Assembly (NCBI GenBank): GCA_034433795.1
Contig: DAOUAE010000019.1
Span: 1-64,000 of the forward strand
Length of the DNA stretch: 64,000 nt
Origin: DAOUAE01 sp034433795
GTDB taxonomy: Bacteria > Chloroflexota > UBA6077 > FW602-bin22 > DAOUAE01
Direction: 5' to 3'
The first letter of the stretch is position 1. Each line of letters opens with the position of its first letter. The notes beneath the pieces were generated by a model that did not search any database, had not been told where the DNA came from, and was given only the letters and a program-made list of their open reading frames with translations. Of this stretch, positions 41,169 through 48,926 are shown piece after piece. A program made the translations under genes and the position numbers.

Positions 41169-41410
41169 CGGCCCGGCAGGAGGGCGGACAGGCGGGTCTG
41201 CGAGCGGTCGTCGAACGGCTGTACGGCTACGGGCTGGCGGCGGCCCATGAGGACAAGCTGGCCCTGGCCCATGAGTACTTCACGCGCGCGCTGCAGCTTA
41301 TCGACGAGGCCGGGCTGGCGCCGGCTCTGCGGATGAAGGTCCTGGCCGCGCTGCGCCGCGCCGAGCAGGCGCTGCGCCAGCGGCCCCTCAGCGAGCGCCC
41401 CTGGCTCTAA
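41165..41410 (+). CDS. Small helical protein coupled to ftsH (81 aa)
   Basis: An 81-residue, highly helical protein. Residues about 20-50 (YGYGLAAAHEDKLALAHEYFTRALQLIDEAG) look like one TPR-type helical hairpin, followed by another helix (MKVLAALRRAEQALRQ). The GTG start overlaps the ftsH stop by 4 bp, so it is almost surely translated with FtsH. It may be an FtsH partner, adaptor or regulator, but this is inferred only from coupling. It ends 4 bp into the convergent phosphoribosyltransferase stop region. No named family recognised. Confidence 0.7.
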   Translation: MTARQEGGQAGLRAVVERLYGYGLAAAHEDKLALAHEYFTRALQLIDEAGLAPALRMKVLAALRRAEQALRQRPLSERPWL

Positions 41411-42066
41411 TGTTCAGCGGTCGGTGAGGCGTGGGTCCGGGCCTTCTCCAGTAAGGCCCGGACCTCGTCGTCGGTGATCTGGCGGAAGTCGCGGTACCAG
41501 GCCCCGACGGCGAAGAAGGGGGAGGGGGTGGCCAGGCAGACCACCTCGTCGACCTCGCGGCTGAGGGTGCGCAGCACCTCGGGAGGCGCCACCGGGACAG
41601 CCAGGACCAGGCGCCTGGGCTGCTGCCGGCGCACGGCGTGAATGGCGGCGTGGATGGTGAAGCCGGTGGCGATCCCGTCGTCGACGAGGATCACGGTCCG
41701 GCCCTGCAGGGAGGGGAGCCCCCGGTCGCCCCGGTAGAGGCGGCGCCGCCGCTCGATCTCGGCCTTCTGCTCGGCGATCTCGGCGTCGATGTACATGCGC
41801 GGGATCCGCAGGGCGGCGATCTCGGCCTCGTTAAGTTGCAGGTCCCCGGTCTCGCAGAGCGCGCCGATAGCGTACTCCGGATTCTCCGGCGCCCCGATCT
41901 TGCGGCAGAGGAGCACGTCCAGCGGCAGACCCAGCGCCCGGCTGATCTCGTAGCCGACGACCACGCCCCCCCGGGGCATGGCCAGGACAAGGGCGTCGGT
42001 GCCTTTGTAGTGCTGGAGCGCGGCCGCCAGCCGACGCCCCGCGTCGGCCCGGTCTTCGAAGATCAT
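41407..42066 (-). CDS. Phosphoribosyltransferase-family protein
   Basis: A 219-residue PRTase-like protein. The start MIFEDRADAGRRLAAALQHYKGTD, the loop VLAMPRGGVVVGYEISRALGLPLDVLLCRKIGAP (in pieces) and the PRPP motif VILVDDGIATGFTIHAAI (about residue 123-140) define the stand-alone group often found beside erythromycin esterase or dienelactone hydrolase genes. Its reaction is unknown. A longer upstream frame exists but is antisense to the MBL and GT4 genes; ATG 42066 with GGGGGAAAGCC is the real start. It has its own promoter. Confidence 0.9.
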   Translation of the reverse strand: MIFEDRADAGRRLAAALQHYKGTDALVLAMPRGGVVVGYEISRALGLPLDVLLCRKIGAPENPEYAIGALCETGDLQLNEAEIAALRIPRMYIDAEIAEQKAEIERRRRLYRGDRGLPSLQGRTVILVDDGIATGFTIHAAIHAVRRQQPRRLVLAVPVAPPEVLRTLSREVDEVVCLATPSPFFAVGAWYRDFRQITDDEVRALLEKARTHASPTAEH

Positions 42067-42084
42067 GGCTTTCCCCCCACGCCA

Positions 42085-42112
42085 ATTGTAGCCGATCTCG
42101 GCCTGTCTGCAA
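42085..42112 (-). promoter_or_regulatory. Sigma70-like promoter for the phosphoribosyltransferase gene
   Basis: Minus strand TTGCAG (42112-42107), 16-bp spacer, TACAAT (42090-42085), 18 nt before the ATG. Confidence 0.65.
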
Positions 42113-42195
42113 GTGGCTGGCCAGCCCGGGCCGACCGCCGAACGCCCGCATGATTCCTCGCGAATCTTCCACCGGTGGCGCTGGGCCGGGGGCCA

Positions 42196-42224
42196 TTGCC
42201 AGGCTGCCGGTGGCCGGCTAGAAT
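42196..42224 (+). promoter_or_regulatory. Sigma70-like promoter for the MBL-fold gene
   Basis: TTGCCA (42196-42201), 17-bp spacer, TAGAAT (42219-42224), 22 nt before ATG 42247. Confidence 0.7.
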
Positions 42225-42246
42225 AGGCGCCACAGGGGGGAGCGCG

Positions 42247-43215
42247 ATGCAGCCGCACACCGACTTCAAGTTCCATCCGCGGATCACCCAGATCGGCTGC
42301 TACTGGGGCCAGGGCGGCCACACCGAGCTGTACCTGCTGGAGGGGGAGACGCTGGCCCTCATCGATACCGGCGTCAGCGACACCCCCGAGCGCTACATCG
42401 CCCCGGCTCTGGCAAGCATCGGCCGGTCGCTGGGGGACATCGGTCTTATCCTCAACACTCACGGTCATATGGACCACGCGGGGGGCAACGGTCAGATCGT
42501 GGCCGCGGCCGGCTGCCCGGTCTGGCTGCCGGCCGACGATGTGGCCATCGCCGAGGACCCGGACCAGCAGTTCGCCCTGTACTTTGCCCCGAACGAGCAG
42601 CTTCTGGGCCGCGTCGACCGCCTGGAGGCGGCCCGGGCCGAGTTCCGCCAGCAGGCGGGCACACCGGTCCGGGTGAGCCGGGCCCTGCGCGACGGCGACC
42701 TGGTGGACCTGGGGCGGGGCCTCCGCCTGCGGGTGGTCCACTGTCCGGGGCACACGCTGGGCTCCAGCAGCTTCTTCTGGGAGGACGAGGGGATCCTCTT
42801 CAGCGGCGACTGCGCCCTGGGGATGGGCAGTCGTCCCGGCGGCTTTCCCCTCATCTACTTTCCCGACCTCTACGAGCAGAGCCTGGCCCGGCTGCTGACG
42901 CTGGACCTCCGGGTGCTCTGTCTGGGCCACCACTATTTCAGCCGGACCCTGACCCGCGAGTCGGTGAAGTATGGTCCGGCTGCCCGCCAGTTCCTGAGCG
43001 AATCGCTGGCGATCGCTGGCCTCATCCGCGATGCGGTGGCCAGCGCGACCCTGGCGCAGCCGGAGGCGGACTTTCTGACGGTGGCCCGGGCGGCGCTCGA
43101 CCGGCTGGAGGGGGTGCTGTCCTTCCGTCGCGATCCGGAGACCGGGCTGCCGGTGGCCGGCCCGACCGCCGCCCTCTACAGCAACTGGCGGCGCTACCGG
43201 CCGGCGGGCGGCTGA
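42247..43215 (+). CDS. MBL-fold metallo-hydrolase
   Basis: A 322-residue metallo-beta-lactamase fold protein. The metal motif HxHxDH is NTHGHMDHAGGN (about residue 78-89). Other ligands are in VHCPGHTLGSS, FSGDCALG and CLGHHYFS. The C-terminal 80 residues are helical (TLAQPEADFLTVARAALDRLEG) and resemble the winged or helical tail of hydrolases acting on thioesters or lactones. Substrate unknown. ATG 42247 follows GGGGGGAGCGCG. Its 3' end overlaps the convergent GT4 gene by 22 bp. Confidence 0.9.
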   Translation: MQPHTDFKFHPRITQIGCYWGQGGHTELYLLEGETLALIDTGVSDTPERYIAPALASIGRSLGDIGLILNTHGHMDHAGGNGQIVAAAGCPVWLPADDVAIAEDPDQQFALYFAPNEQLLGRVDRLEAARAEFRQQAGTPVRVSRALRDGDLVDLGRGLRLRVVHCPGHTLGSSSFFWEDEGILFSGDCALGMGSRPGGFPLIYFPDLYEQSLARLLTLDLRVLCLGHHYFSRTLTRESVKYGPAARQFLSESLAIAGLIRDAVASATLAQPEADFLTVARAALDRLEGVLSFRRDPETGLPVAGPTAALYSNWRRYRPAGG

Positions 43216-44414
43216 GCGGTCAGGAGGGCGTGGTAGACCGCCTCGGTGGCGGCGGCGATGCGGGGCCAGGCCAGGTCCTCGGCCAGCCGGCGGGCGCCGG
43301 CGCTCAGGCGGGCCCGGAGGTCCGGGTCGGCGCCGAGGCGGGCCAGGGCCTGAGCCAGGGCCGGGGCGTCGCCCGGCGGCACGAAGAGCACGTGCTCGCC
43401 GTCGCGCAGGCCGGCCTCGCCTGGCGGGCGCGTGGTCACCGTCGGCAGGCCGTGGACCAGCGCGGCCACCAGCGTCCCGTGGCGGAGCGAGGCTCCGTTG
43501 CGGAAGGGCAGAGCACCGACATCGGCGGCCAGCAGGCCGGCCGAGATCTCGGCGGCGCTGGCGTAGCCGGTCCAGGTCACCCGCTCGCGCAGCGGCGAGC
43601 GGTCGAGGCGGCGGTGGACCTCGGCCAGGTAGGCGCGGTTGCTCGGACCGCTGTCGCCGCTCCGGGCCCCCAGAATGACCAGCCGCACCGGCAGCCCCTG
43701 GTGCACCAGCTGCTCGAACGCCGTGGCCAGGACCTCGACCCCTTTCCACTCCTGGATGAAGCCGAAGTAGGCGATGAGGAGGTCTTCCCGACCGGCGCCG
43801 AGACGGGCGCGCCACTGGTCGCGCCGGTAGCCGGCGGGCGGACCGACCGGGATGTTGCTGCCGATGGGGATCTGATAGAGTTTGGTTCCCAGGCGCGAGG
43901 GCCAGGGTGGCACGCCGGTGGGGGAGCCGCCGGCCAGGGCGCGGCAGTCCTCGGGGTTGGTGGTGATGACGGCGTCGGCCAGCCGCCCCAGCAGGTAGCC
44001 CGGCAGCCGGCGGAGCGGACCGGCCTTGGGGAAAAGGTAGGGCACTTTGAGGTCGTGGTAGGTGACCACCACCCGTGGCCGGTCCGGCCAGCGACGCAGC
44101 GCCAGGGGGAGAAGGGTGATGGCCGGGTGCATGGCGTAGGCGGCGGTCTGGTACTGGAGGTGGACGACCGCCGGCCGCAGCCGGGCCAGAGCCTGAAGCG
44201 TCCGGGCCAGGCCCCGCCAGCCCCAGTGGGGGACGAGCGGGAGAACCGTCACCGCCGGCCGGAGCCCGGGGTGAGGGTCCGGTCGGGCCCGGCGGATGGT
44301 GAGGACCGTGACCTCGTGCCCCCGGTCGGCCAGGGCCCCGGCCAGGAAGGCGGTATAGTCGCCGACCCCGCCGCGCAGCGGCGGGAACTCGCCGGTGACC
44401 AGGCAGAGGCGCAT
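43194..44414 (-). CDS. Glycosyltransferase family 4
   Basis: A 406-residue GT-B enzyme. The N-domain begins MRLCLVTGEFPPLRGGVGDYTAFLA (in pieces) with the Gly-rich loop of GT4 enzymes. The C-domain has LIAYFGFIQEWKGVEVLATAF (about residue 205-225), WTGYASAAEISAGLLAADVGALPFRNGASLRHGTLVAAL (in pieces) and PPGEAGLRDGEHVLFVPPGD. The usual E-x7-E donor motif is modified around LRHGT...PPGEAGL. It probably adds a nucleotide-sugar residue to a lipid-linked glycan at the inner membrane. The start overlaps the GT2 stop by one base. Confidence 0.92.
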   Translation of the reverse strand: MRLCLVTGEFPPLRGGVGDYTAFLAGALADRGHEVTVLTIRRARPDPHPGLRPAVTVLPLVPHWGWRGLARTLQALARLRPAVVHLQYQTAAYAMHPAITLLPLALRRWPDRPRVVVTYHDLKVPYLFPKAGPLRRLPGYLLGRLADAVITTNPEDCRALAGGSPTGVPPWPSRLGTKLYQIPIGSNIPVGPPAGYRRDQWRARLGAGREDLLIAYFGFIQEWKGVEVLATAFEQLVHQGLPVRLVILGARSGDSGPSNRAYLAEVHRRLDRSPLRERVTWTGYASAAEISAGLLAADVGALPFRNGASLRHGTLVAALVHGLPTVTTRPPGEAGLRDGEHVLFVPPGDAPALAQALARLGADPDLRARLSAGARRLAEDLAWPRIAAATEAVYHALLTAQPPAGR

Positions 44415-45379
44415 CAGAGGTTCTCCAGCGAGGCCCGGCCAAGCCAGCGCCGGGCCTCCCAGGCCAGCACCTGGCGATAGATCCGCAGACGCTCACGCCG
44501 GAGATCTGGCCGGTGCCGGAGAGCCAGTTTCGTGGCCTCTTCCGCCGCCTGCCAGAGAACGGTCGCGGTCAGGAAGAGCCGCAGAACCGTCCCGGCCAGC
44601 CGGCCGTGGTAGGTGGTGACGTAGCGGCACTTGCTCTCGGTGAAGAGGATGTGCCGGCGGGCCAGGTTCTGCTGGCTGGACTGGCCCTCGTGGTGAATGA
44701 CCACCGCCTCGGGGGTGTAGTAGACCTCCCAGCCGGCCGCTTTCAGCCGCCGGCACCAGTCCAGTTCCTCGGCGTACAGAAAGTAGCCCTCGTCGAGGAG
44801 GCCCACGGCGTCGATGGCCGCCCGGCGGACCAGCATCGCCGCCCCGACCACCCAGTCGACGGCCGCCGGCTGGTCGTCGGGCAGGTCCGCGGCGTAATAG
44901 TGGCGCAGGAGGCGGCACTGGGGGAACCATTGCTGGAGAGGCGTGCTCTCGACGAAGGCGGTCAGCAGCGTCGGAAAGCGTCGGCGCGAGGACTGGGGCC
45001 GGCCGTCAGGGTAGCGCAGCTGGGGGCCGACCACGGCCGCCCGGGGGTGGGCGTCGGCGAAGGCCACCAGACGGGCCAGGGCGCCGGGGGTCACCTCGGT
45101 GTCCGGGTTGAGAAGCAGCGCGTACCGGCCCCGGGCCAGGGTCAGGGCCTGGTTGTTGGCGCGGGCGAAGCCGACGTTCCGGGGGTTGACGATGAGGTGG
45201 ACCCAGGGGAAATCCTGCCGGACCAGAGCGGCGCTGCCGTCGGTTGAGGCGTTATCGACGACGAAGACCTCGGCCGTGAGGGTCGGCGTGCGGGCCAGGT
45301 CGGCGGCCAGCGCGGCCAGACAGCGGGCCAGAAGTGGCCGGACGTTGTAGCTGACGATCACCACGGAGAGGTCGCGCAT
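44414..45379 (-). CDS. Glycosyltransferase family 2 (rhamnosyltransferase-like)
   Basis: A 321-residue GT-A enzyme. Motifs are LSVVIVSYNVRPLLARCL (residues 4-21), VFVVDNASTDGSAALV, NVGFARANNQALTLARGRYALLLNPDTEV (D-x-D equivalent NPDTE, about 85-95) and FLYAEELDWCRRLKAAGWEVYYTPEAVVIHH (in pieces, about 210-240). This matches the rhamnosyltransferase-like WcaA/RfbN group. Its -10 box lies only 10 nt upstream of ATG 45379, so its mRNA is likely leaderless. It forms a two-gene unit with the GT4 gene. Confidence 0.92.
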   Translation of the reverse strand: MRDLSVVIVSYNVRPLLARCLAALAADLARTPTLTAEVFVVDNASTDGSAALVRQDFPWVHLIVNPRNVGFARANNQALTLARGRYALLLNPDTEVTPGALARLVAFADAHPRAAVVGPQLRYPDGRPQSSRRRFPTLLTAFVESTPLQQWFPQCRLLRHYYAADLPDDQPAAVDWVVGAAMLVRRAAIDAVGLLDEGYFLYAEELDWCRRLKAAGWEVYYTPEAVVIHHEGQSSQQNLARRHILFTESKCRYVTTYHGRLAGTVLRLFLTATVLWQAAEEATKLALRHRPDLRRERLRIYRQVLAWEARRWLGRASLENL

Positions 45380-45389
45380 GGCGCCAGGT

Positions 45390-45431
45390 ATTATAGCGCT
45401 CTTGCCGTCGGCCATGCTGATCCTCTAGAAT
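45390..45431. promoter_or_regulatory. Overlapping divergent promoters (GT2 / flippase-like gene)
   Basis: Minus strand: TATAAT (45395-45390), 10 nt from ATG 45379, weak -35. Plus strand: TTGCCG (45402-45407), 18-bp spacer, TAGAAT (45426-45431), for the gene at 45465. The two RNA polymerase sites overlap. Confidence 0.65.
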
Positions 45432-45464
45432 GGGTGTCGGCCCGTCGGGGCCGGAAAGGAGTCC

Positions 45465-46508
45465 ATGCCTGCCCGGAGTCGACTGGTCGGCTTCGCGCTG
45501 ACCGGCGTGTTCGTCGCGCTGATCGTCTGGCGCCTGGATGTGGCGGCGTTGGGACAGGCCCTGCAGCGGGCCAATTATCTGGTTGTCGCCCCGGCGGCGC
45601 TGCTGACGCTGACGGGGTATCTTCTCCGCGCCCTGCGCTGGCGACAGCTGCTGCGGCCCCAGGGGACGCTGCCGTTCCGCTGGGTCTTCCCGGTGCTGAT
45701 GATCGGGTTTATGGCCAATAACCTCCTGCCGGCCCGGATGGGCGAGTTTGTCCGGGCCTATGTGCTGGGCCAGAAGACCGGTCTGAGCAAGAGCCTGGGG
45801 CTGGCGACCGTCCTGCTGGAGCGGGTCTTCGACGGGCTGACGCTGACGTTCTTTCTGCTCCTGCTCTCGCTGGGCTTCTCGCTGCCGGGCTGGGGGTGGG
45901 AGGTGGTGGTGGTCGCCAGCGTGGTCTTCCTGGGGGCCCTGACCGGGGCGGTGCTGTTGCTGACGGCGGAGAGCGCGTTCCTGCGACTGCTGCGGCTGCT
46001 GGTCGGCTGGCTCCCGGCCGGGGTCGAGGCCTGGGCGGTGGGGAGGACGCAGTCGTTCACGCTCGGGCTGCGGGTCTTGCGCGACCCGTGGCGGCTCCTG
46101 GGGATCGTGGGGCTCTCGCTCGGCGTCTGGACGCTGGAGGGGCTCTCGTACCTCTGGATCCTGGTCGGGTTCCAGCCGGGCCTTCCGCCCGGCGCCCTGC
46201 CGCTGGCGGCCTTCTTTGTCCTGGTGATGGTCAACCTGGGGATCATGCTCCCCTCGGCGCCGGGGTATATTGGCACGTTCCAGTTCTTCGCCGTCCTGGC
46301 CCTTGGGGTCTTCGGGGTCGGCCGCGAGCTGGCTCTGGGGGTGGCGCTGGTCGCGCACGCGATGCAGTACCTGCTGGTGACCGGGCTGGGCCTGCTGTTC
46401 CTCTGGCGGGAGCAGATCGCCTGGAGCGGTCTCGCCCGCTCGCGGGCGGCGTTCGGGCCGGCCGTGGTCGGTCCAGCCTCCCGGTCCGGGACGGCGGGCC
46501 GGGAGTAG
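45465..46508 (+). CDS. Lysylphosphatidylglycerol synthase TM-domain/YbhN family protein (UPF0104)
   Basis: A 347-residue integral membrane protein with about eight helices. Family markers are RALRWRQLLRPQG (about residue 53-65), NNLLPARMGEFVRAYVLGQKTGLSKS (about 85-110), LGLATVLLERVFDGLTL (about 112-128) and LGIMLPSAPGYIGTFQFF near the C-terminus. The family includes MprF-type flippase domains and AglD-like proteins of glycan synthesis. It is followed after 1 bp by a paralogue and then by UDP-glucose dehydrogenase, suggesting lipid-linked sugar handling or flipping. ATG 45465 follows AAAGGAGTCC. Confidence 0.9.
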   Translation: MPARSRLVGFALTGVFVALIVWRLDVAALGQALQRANYLVVAPAALLTLTGYLLRALRWRQLLRPQGTLPFRWVFPVLMIGFMANNLLPARMGEFVRAYVLGQKTGLSKSLGLATVLLERVFDGLTLTFFLLLLSLGFSLPGWGWEVVVVASVVFLGALTGAVLLLTAESAFLRLLRLLVGWLPAGVEAWAVGRTQSFTLGLRVLRDPWRLLGIVGLSLGVWTLEGLSYLWILVGFQPGLPPGALPLAAFFVLVMVNLGIMLPSAPGYIGTFQFFAVLALGVFGVGRELALGVALVAHAMQYLLVTGLGLLFLWREQIAWSGLARSRAAFGPAVVGPASRSGTAGRE

Positions 46509-46509
46509 G

Positions 46510-47556
46510 GTGGTGGGGGAGCCGGTGGTGTCGGCGCGGGGCTGGTCGCTGACGGCGCTGAGCCTGTGCGGGCAGGTGGCCCGCTCGTGGCGTCTCTGGC
46601 TGGGGCTGGGGGTCAGCGCGGTCTTTCTCCTCTGGGCGTTCCACCAGGTGAACCAGCCGGCGCAGATCTTACTGACGCTGGGGGCGGCCGACTACCGGCT
46701 GCTGGGGCCGGCGGTCGGTCTGTACTTTCTCGGGGTGTGGTGGCGGGCCGTCCGCTGGCGATTGCTCCTGGCGCCGCTGGGCCAGGTGCCGGCGCGACGC
46801 CTCTTTCCGCTGCTGGCCATCGGCTATATGGTCAACGACCTGCTGCCGGCCCGGCTGGGCGAGATCGCGCGGGTGTACGCGCTGGGCCGGCAGGAGCGGG
46901 TCAGCCGGAGCGCGGCGCTGGCCACCATCGCGGTCGAGCGGCTCTTCGACGGGCTGACGCTCCTGGGCTTCTTCGGGCTGGCCTGGCTGATGGCGCCGTC
47001 GGCCGGGCCGGTGCCGAGCCTGGTGGGCTGGGCCGGGCTGCTCTTTGTGGGGGCGACCGTTGGGGTGTTCGGGCTGGCCCTGGCGCCGGGCCTGGGGCAC
47101 TGGCTGGCCGGCTGGCTGGTCCGGGTGCTGCCCGCCCGACTGCGTGAGCGGGCGGTGGCGGTCATCGCCCTCTTTCTGGAGGGGCTGCGGGCCCTGCGCA
47201 GCGCCCGGCTGCTGGGGCTGGTGGTGGTGACCTCGGTGCTGGCCTGGCTCTGTGAGGCGCTGATGTACTACGCGCTGGCGCTGGGCTTCGGCCTGCCCCG
47301 GACCTTCCCGCCGTACCTTCTGACGCTGGCCGTGGTCAACCTGGGCACGATGATCCCCTCCTCGCCCGGCTACGTCGGCACCTTCGAGCGGCTGGGCCAG
47401 ATCAGTCTGGGGCTTTTCGGGGTTGACCCGGCGCTGGCCCTGAGTTATCTTCTGGTACTGCACGCCGCCCTGTATGTTCCCATCACCGTGGTCGGCCTCT
47501 ACTATTTCTGGCGGTTGAACTTCACGTTCCGGCTGCTGGCCGGACAGTCCGCGTGA
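46510..47556 (+). CDS. YbhN/UPF0104 family membrane protein, tandem paralogue
   Basis: A 348-residue paralogue of the preceding gene. It repeats the same landmarks: WWRAVRWRLLLAPLG, VNDLLPARLGEIARVYALGRQERVSRS, LATIAVERLFDGLTLLGF and LGTMIPSSPGYVGTFERLG. The start is GTG 46510 or 46513, directly after the previous stop, so it relies on coupling. The two copies have diverged well beyond a recent duplication; they may form a heteromer or act on different lipids. The next gene, ugd, starts 21 bp later. Confidence 0.9.
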   Translation: MVGEPVVSARGWSLTALSLCGQVARSWRLWLGLGVSAVFLLWAFHQVNQPAQILLTLGAADYRLLGPAVGLYFLGVWWRAVRWRLLLAPLGQVPARRLFPLLAIGYMVNDLLPARLGEIARVYALGRQERVSRSAALATIAVERLFDGLTLLGFFGLAWLMAPSAGPVPSLVGWAGLLFVGATVGVFGLALAPGLGHWLAGWLVRVLPARLRERAVAVIALFLEGLRALRSARLLGLVVVTSVLAWLCEALMYYALALGFGLPRTFPPYLLTLAVVNLGTMIPSSPGYVGTFERLGQISLGLFGVDPALALSYLLVLHAALYVPITVVGLYYFWRLNFTFRLLAGQSA

Positions 47557-47577
47557 GCGGGTGGGGGCTGTGCGGCT

Positions 47578-48876
47578 ATGGCGACGATCTGCGTCATCGG
47601 CATGGGCTATGTCGGCCTGGTGACGGCAGCCTGCCTGGCCGATTTCGGCAATGAGGTGATCGGTCTCGACATCGACACCGAGAAGATCGCTCACCTGCGC
47701 CAGGGAGTGCTGCCGATCTACGAGCCGGGGTTGGAGGAGATCGTTGAGCGGACCAGCCGGGCCGGGCGGCTGAGCTTCACCAGCGACTACGCCGAGGCCA
47801 TTCCCCCAGCCGAATTCATCTTCATCGCCGTGGATACGCCGTCCGGGGCCAACGGGCAGGCCGACCTGAGCAGTGTTCAGCGGGCGGCCCGGGGGATCGC
47901 CGAACATCTGCGTCGCCCGGCGATCATCATCAACAAGAGCACGGTGCCGATCGGGGCGGGCGACATGGTGGCCCAGATCATCGCCGAGCACCGGCGCTGC
48001 CCGGTGGCGTTCGCGGTCGTCTCCAACCCCGAATTCCTGCGCGAGGGCTCGGCGGTCTACGACTTCCTCAACCCCGACCGCATCGTGCTGGGGGCCACCG
48101 ACCGGCAGGCGGCCGAGCGGGTGGCTCAGTTGTACGCCCCGCTCAAGTGCCCGATTATGATCACCGATCTGCGCACCGCCGAGATGATCAAGTACGCCTC
48201 GAACTCGTTCCTGGCGACCAAGATCTCGTTTATCAATGAGATCGCCCAGATCTGCGAGAAACTGGGGGCGGATGTGCGCGAGGTGGCGCGGGGGATGGGG
48301 CTGGACCGCCGGATCGGGCCGGCCTTTCTGGAGGCCGGCCTGGGCTGGGGCGGCAGTTGCTTCCCCAAGGACGTGCGGGCGCTGGAGTACATGGCGACCG
48401 TTCAGGGCTGTCACCCGCAGTTGTTGCGGGCGGTGATGGAGATCAATCGCGACCAGCGCATCCGCGTGGTCCAGAAGGTCCGCGATCTGCTGGGCGGGCT
48501 CCAGGGGCGTGTCATCGGCATCCTCGGCCTGGCCTTCAAGCCCAACACCGACGACATCCGCGAAGCCCCGTCGCTGGACGTGATCAATCTCCTGCAGAGC
48601 GAGGGGGCGATCATCAAGGCCTACGATCCGGTGGCGATGGGCAACGCGGCCAAGGTCCTGCGCGACGTCCAGTTCTGCTCTGACCCCTACGAGGTCGCTC
48701 GCGGCGCTGATGCGCTGGTCATCGTCACCGAGTGGAACGAGTTCAAGCAGCTGGCGCTGGAGCGCCTGCGCGATCTGATGCGCCGGCCGGTGATCGTCGA
48801 CGGTCGGAACATCTACGAGCCGGCCCAGATGCGGGCTCTGGGCTTTCTCTACCAGTGCATCGGCCGGCCGTGCTGA
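47578..48876 (+). CDS. UDP-glucose 6-dehydrogenase
   Basis: A 432-residue UDP-sugar dehydrogenase that makes UDP-glucuronate from UDP-glucose with two NAD+. The Rossmann motif is VIGMGYVGLVTAACLADFG (residues 6-24). The catalytic Cys is in GLGWGGSCFPKDVRAL (about 258-273). YEPGLEE, INKSTVPIGAGD, SNPEFLREGSAVYDF and LAFKPNTDDIREAPS are all conserved. It is transcribed with the two YbhN-like proteins and supplies an activated uronic acid for a surface glycan or glycolipid. A UDP-ManNAc dehydrogenase is less likely. Confidence 0.94.
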   Translation: MATICVIGMGYVGLVTAACLADFGNEVIGLDIDTEKIAHLRQGVLPIYEPGLEEIVERTSRAGRLSFTSDYAEAIPPAEFIFIAVDTPSGANGQADLSSVQRAARGIAEHLRRPAIIINKSTVPIGAGDMVAQIIAEHRRCPVAFAVVSNPEFLREGSAVYDFLNPDRIVLGATDRQAAERVAQLYAPLKCPIMITDLRTAEMIKYASNSFLATKISFINEIAQICEKLGADVREVARGMGLDRRIGPAFLEAGLGWGGSCFPKDVRALEYMATVQGCHPQLLRAVMEINRDQRIRVVQKVRDLLGGLQGRVIGILGLAFKPNTDDIREAPSLDVINLLQSEGAIIKAYDPVAMGNAAKVLRDVQFCSDPYEVARGADALVIVTEWNEFKQLALERLRDLMRRPVIVDGRNIYEPAQMRALGFLYQCIGRPC

Positions 48877-48926
48877 GGATCTGACCGTCGGCGGCAGCCG
48901 GGTGACGCGGACCAGGGAGGAGAGCG

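Noticed and set aside
41407..44496. A 1029-codon minus-strand open frame
   Set aside because: Only the last 219 codons (from ATG 42066, with ribosome binding site and promoter) code for the phosphoribosyltransferase; the rest is antisense to the MBL gene and out of frame with the GT4 gene, and is low-complexity Arg/Pro/Gly sequence.
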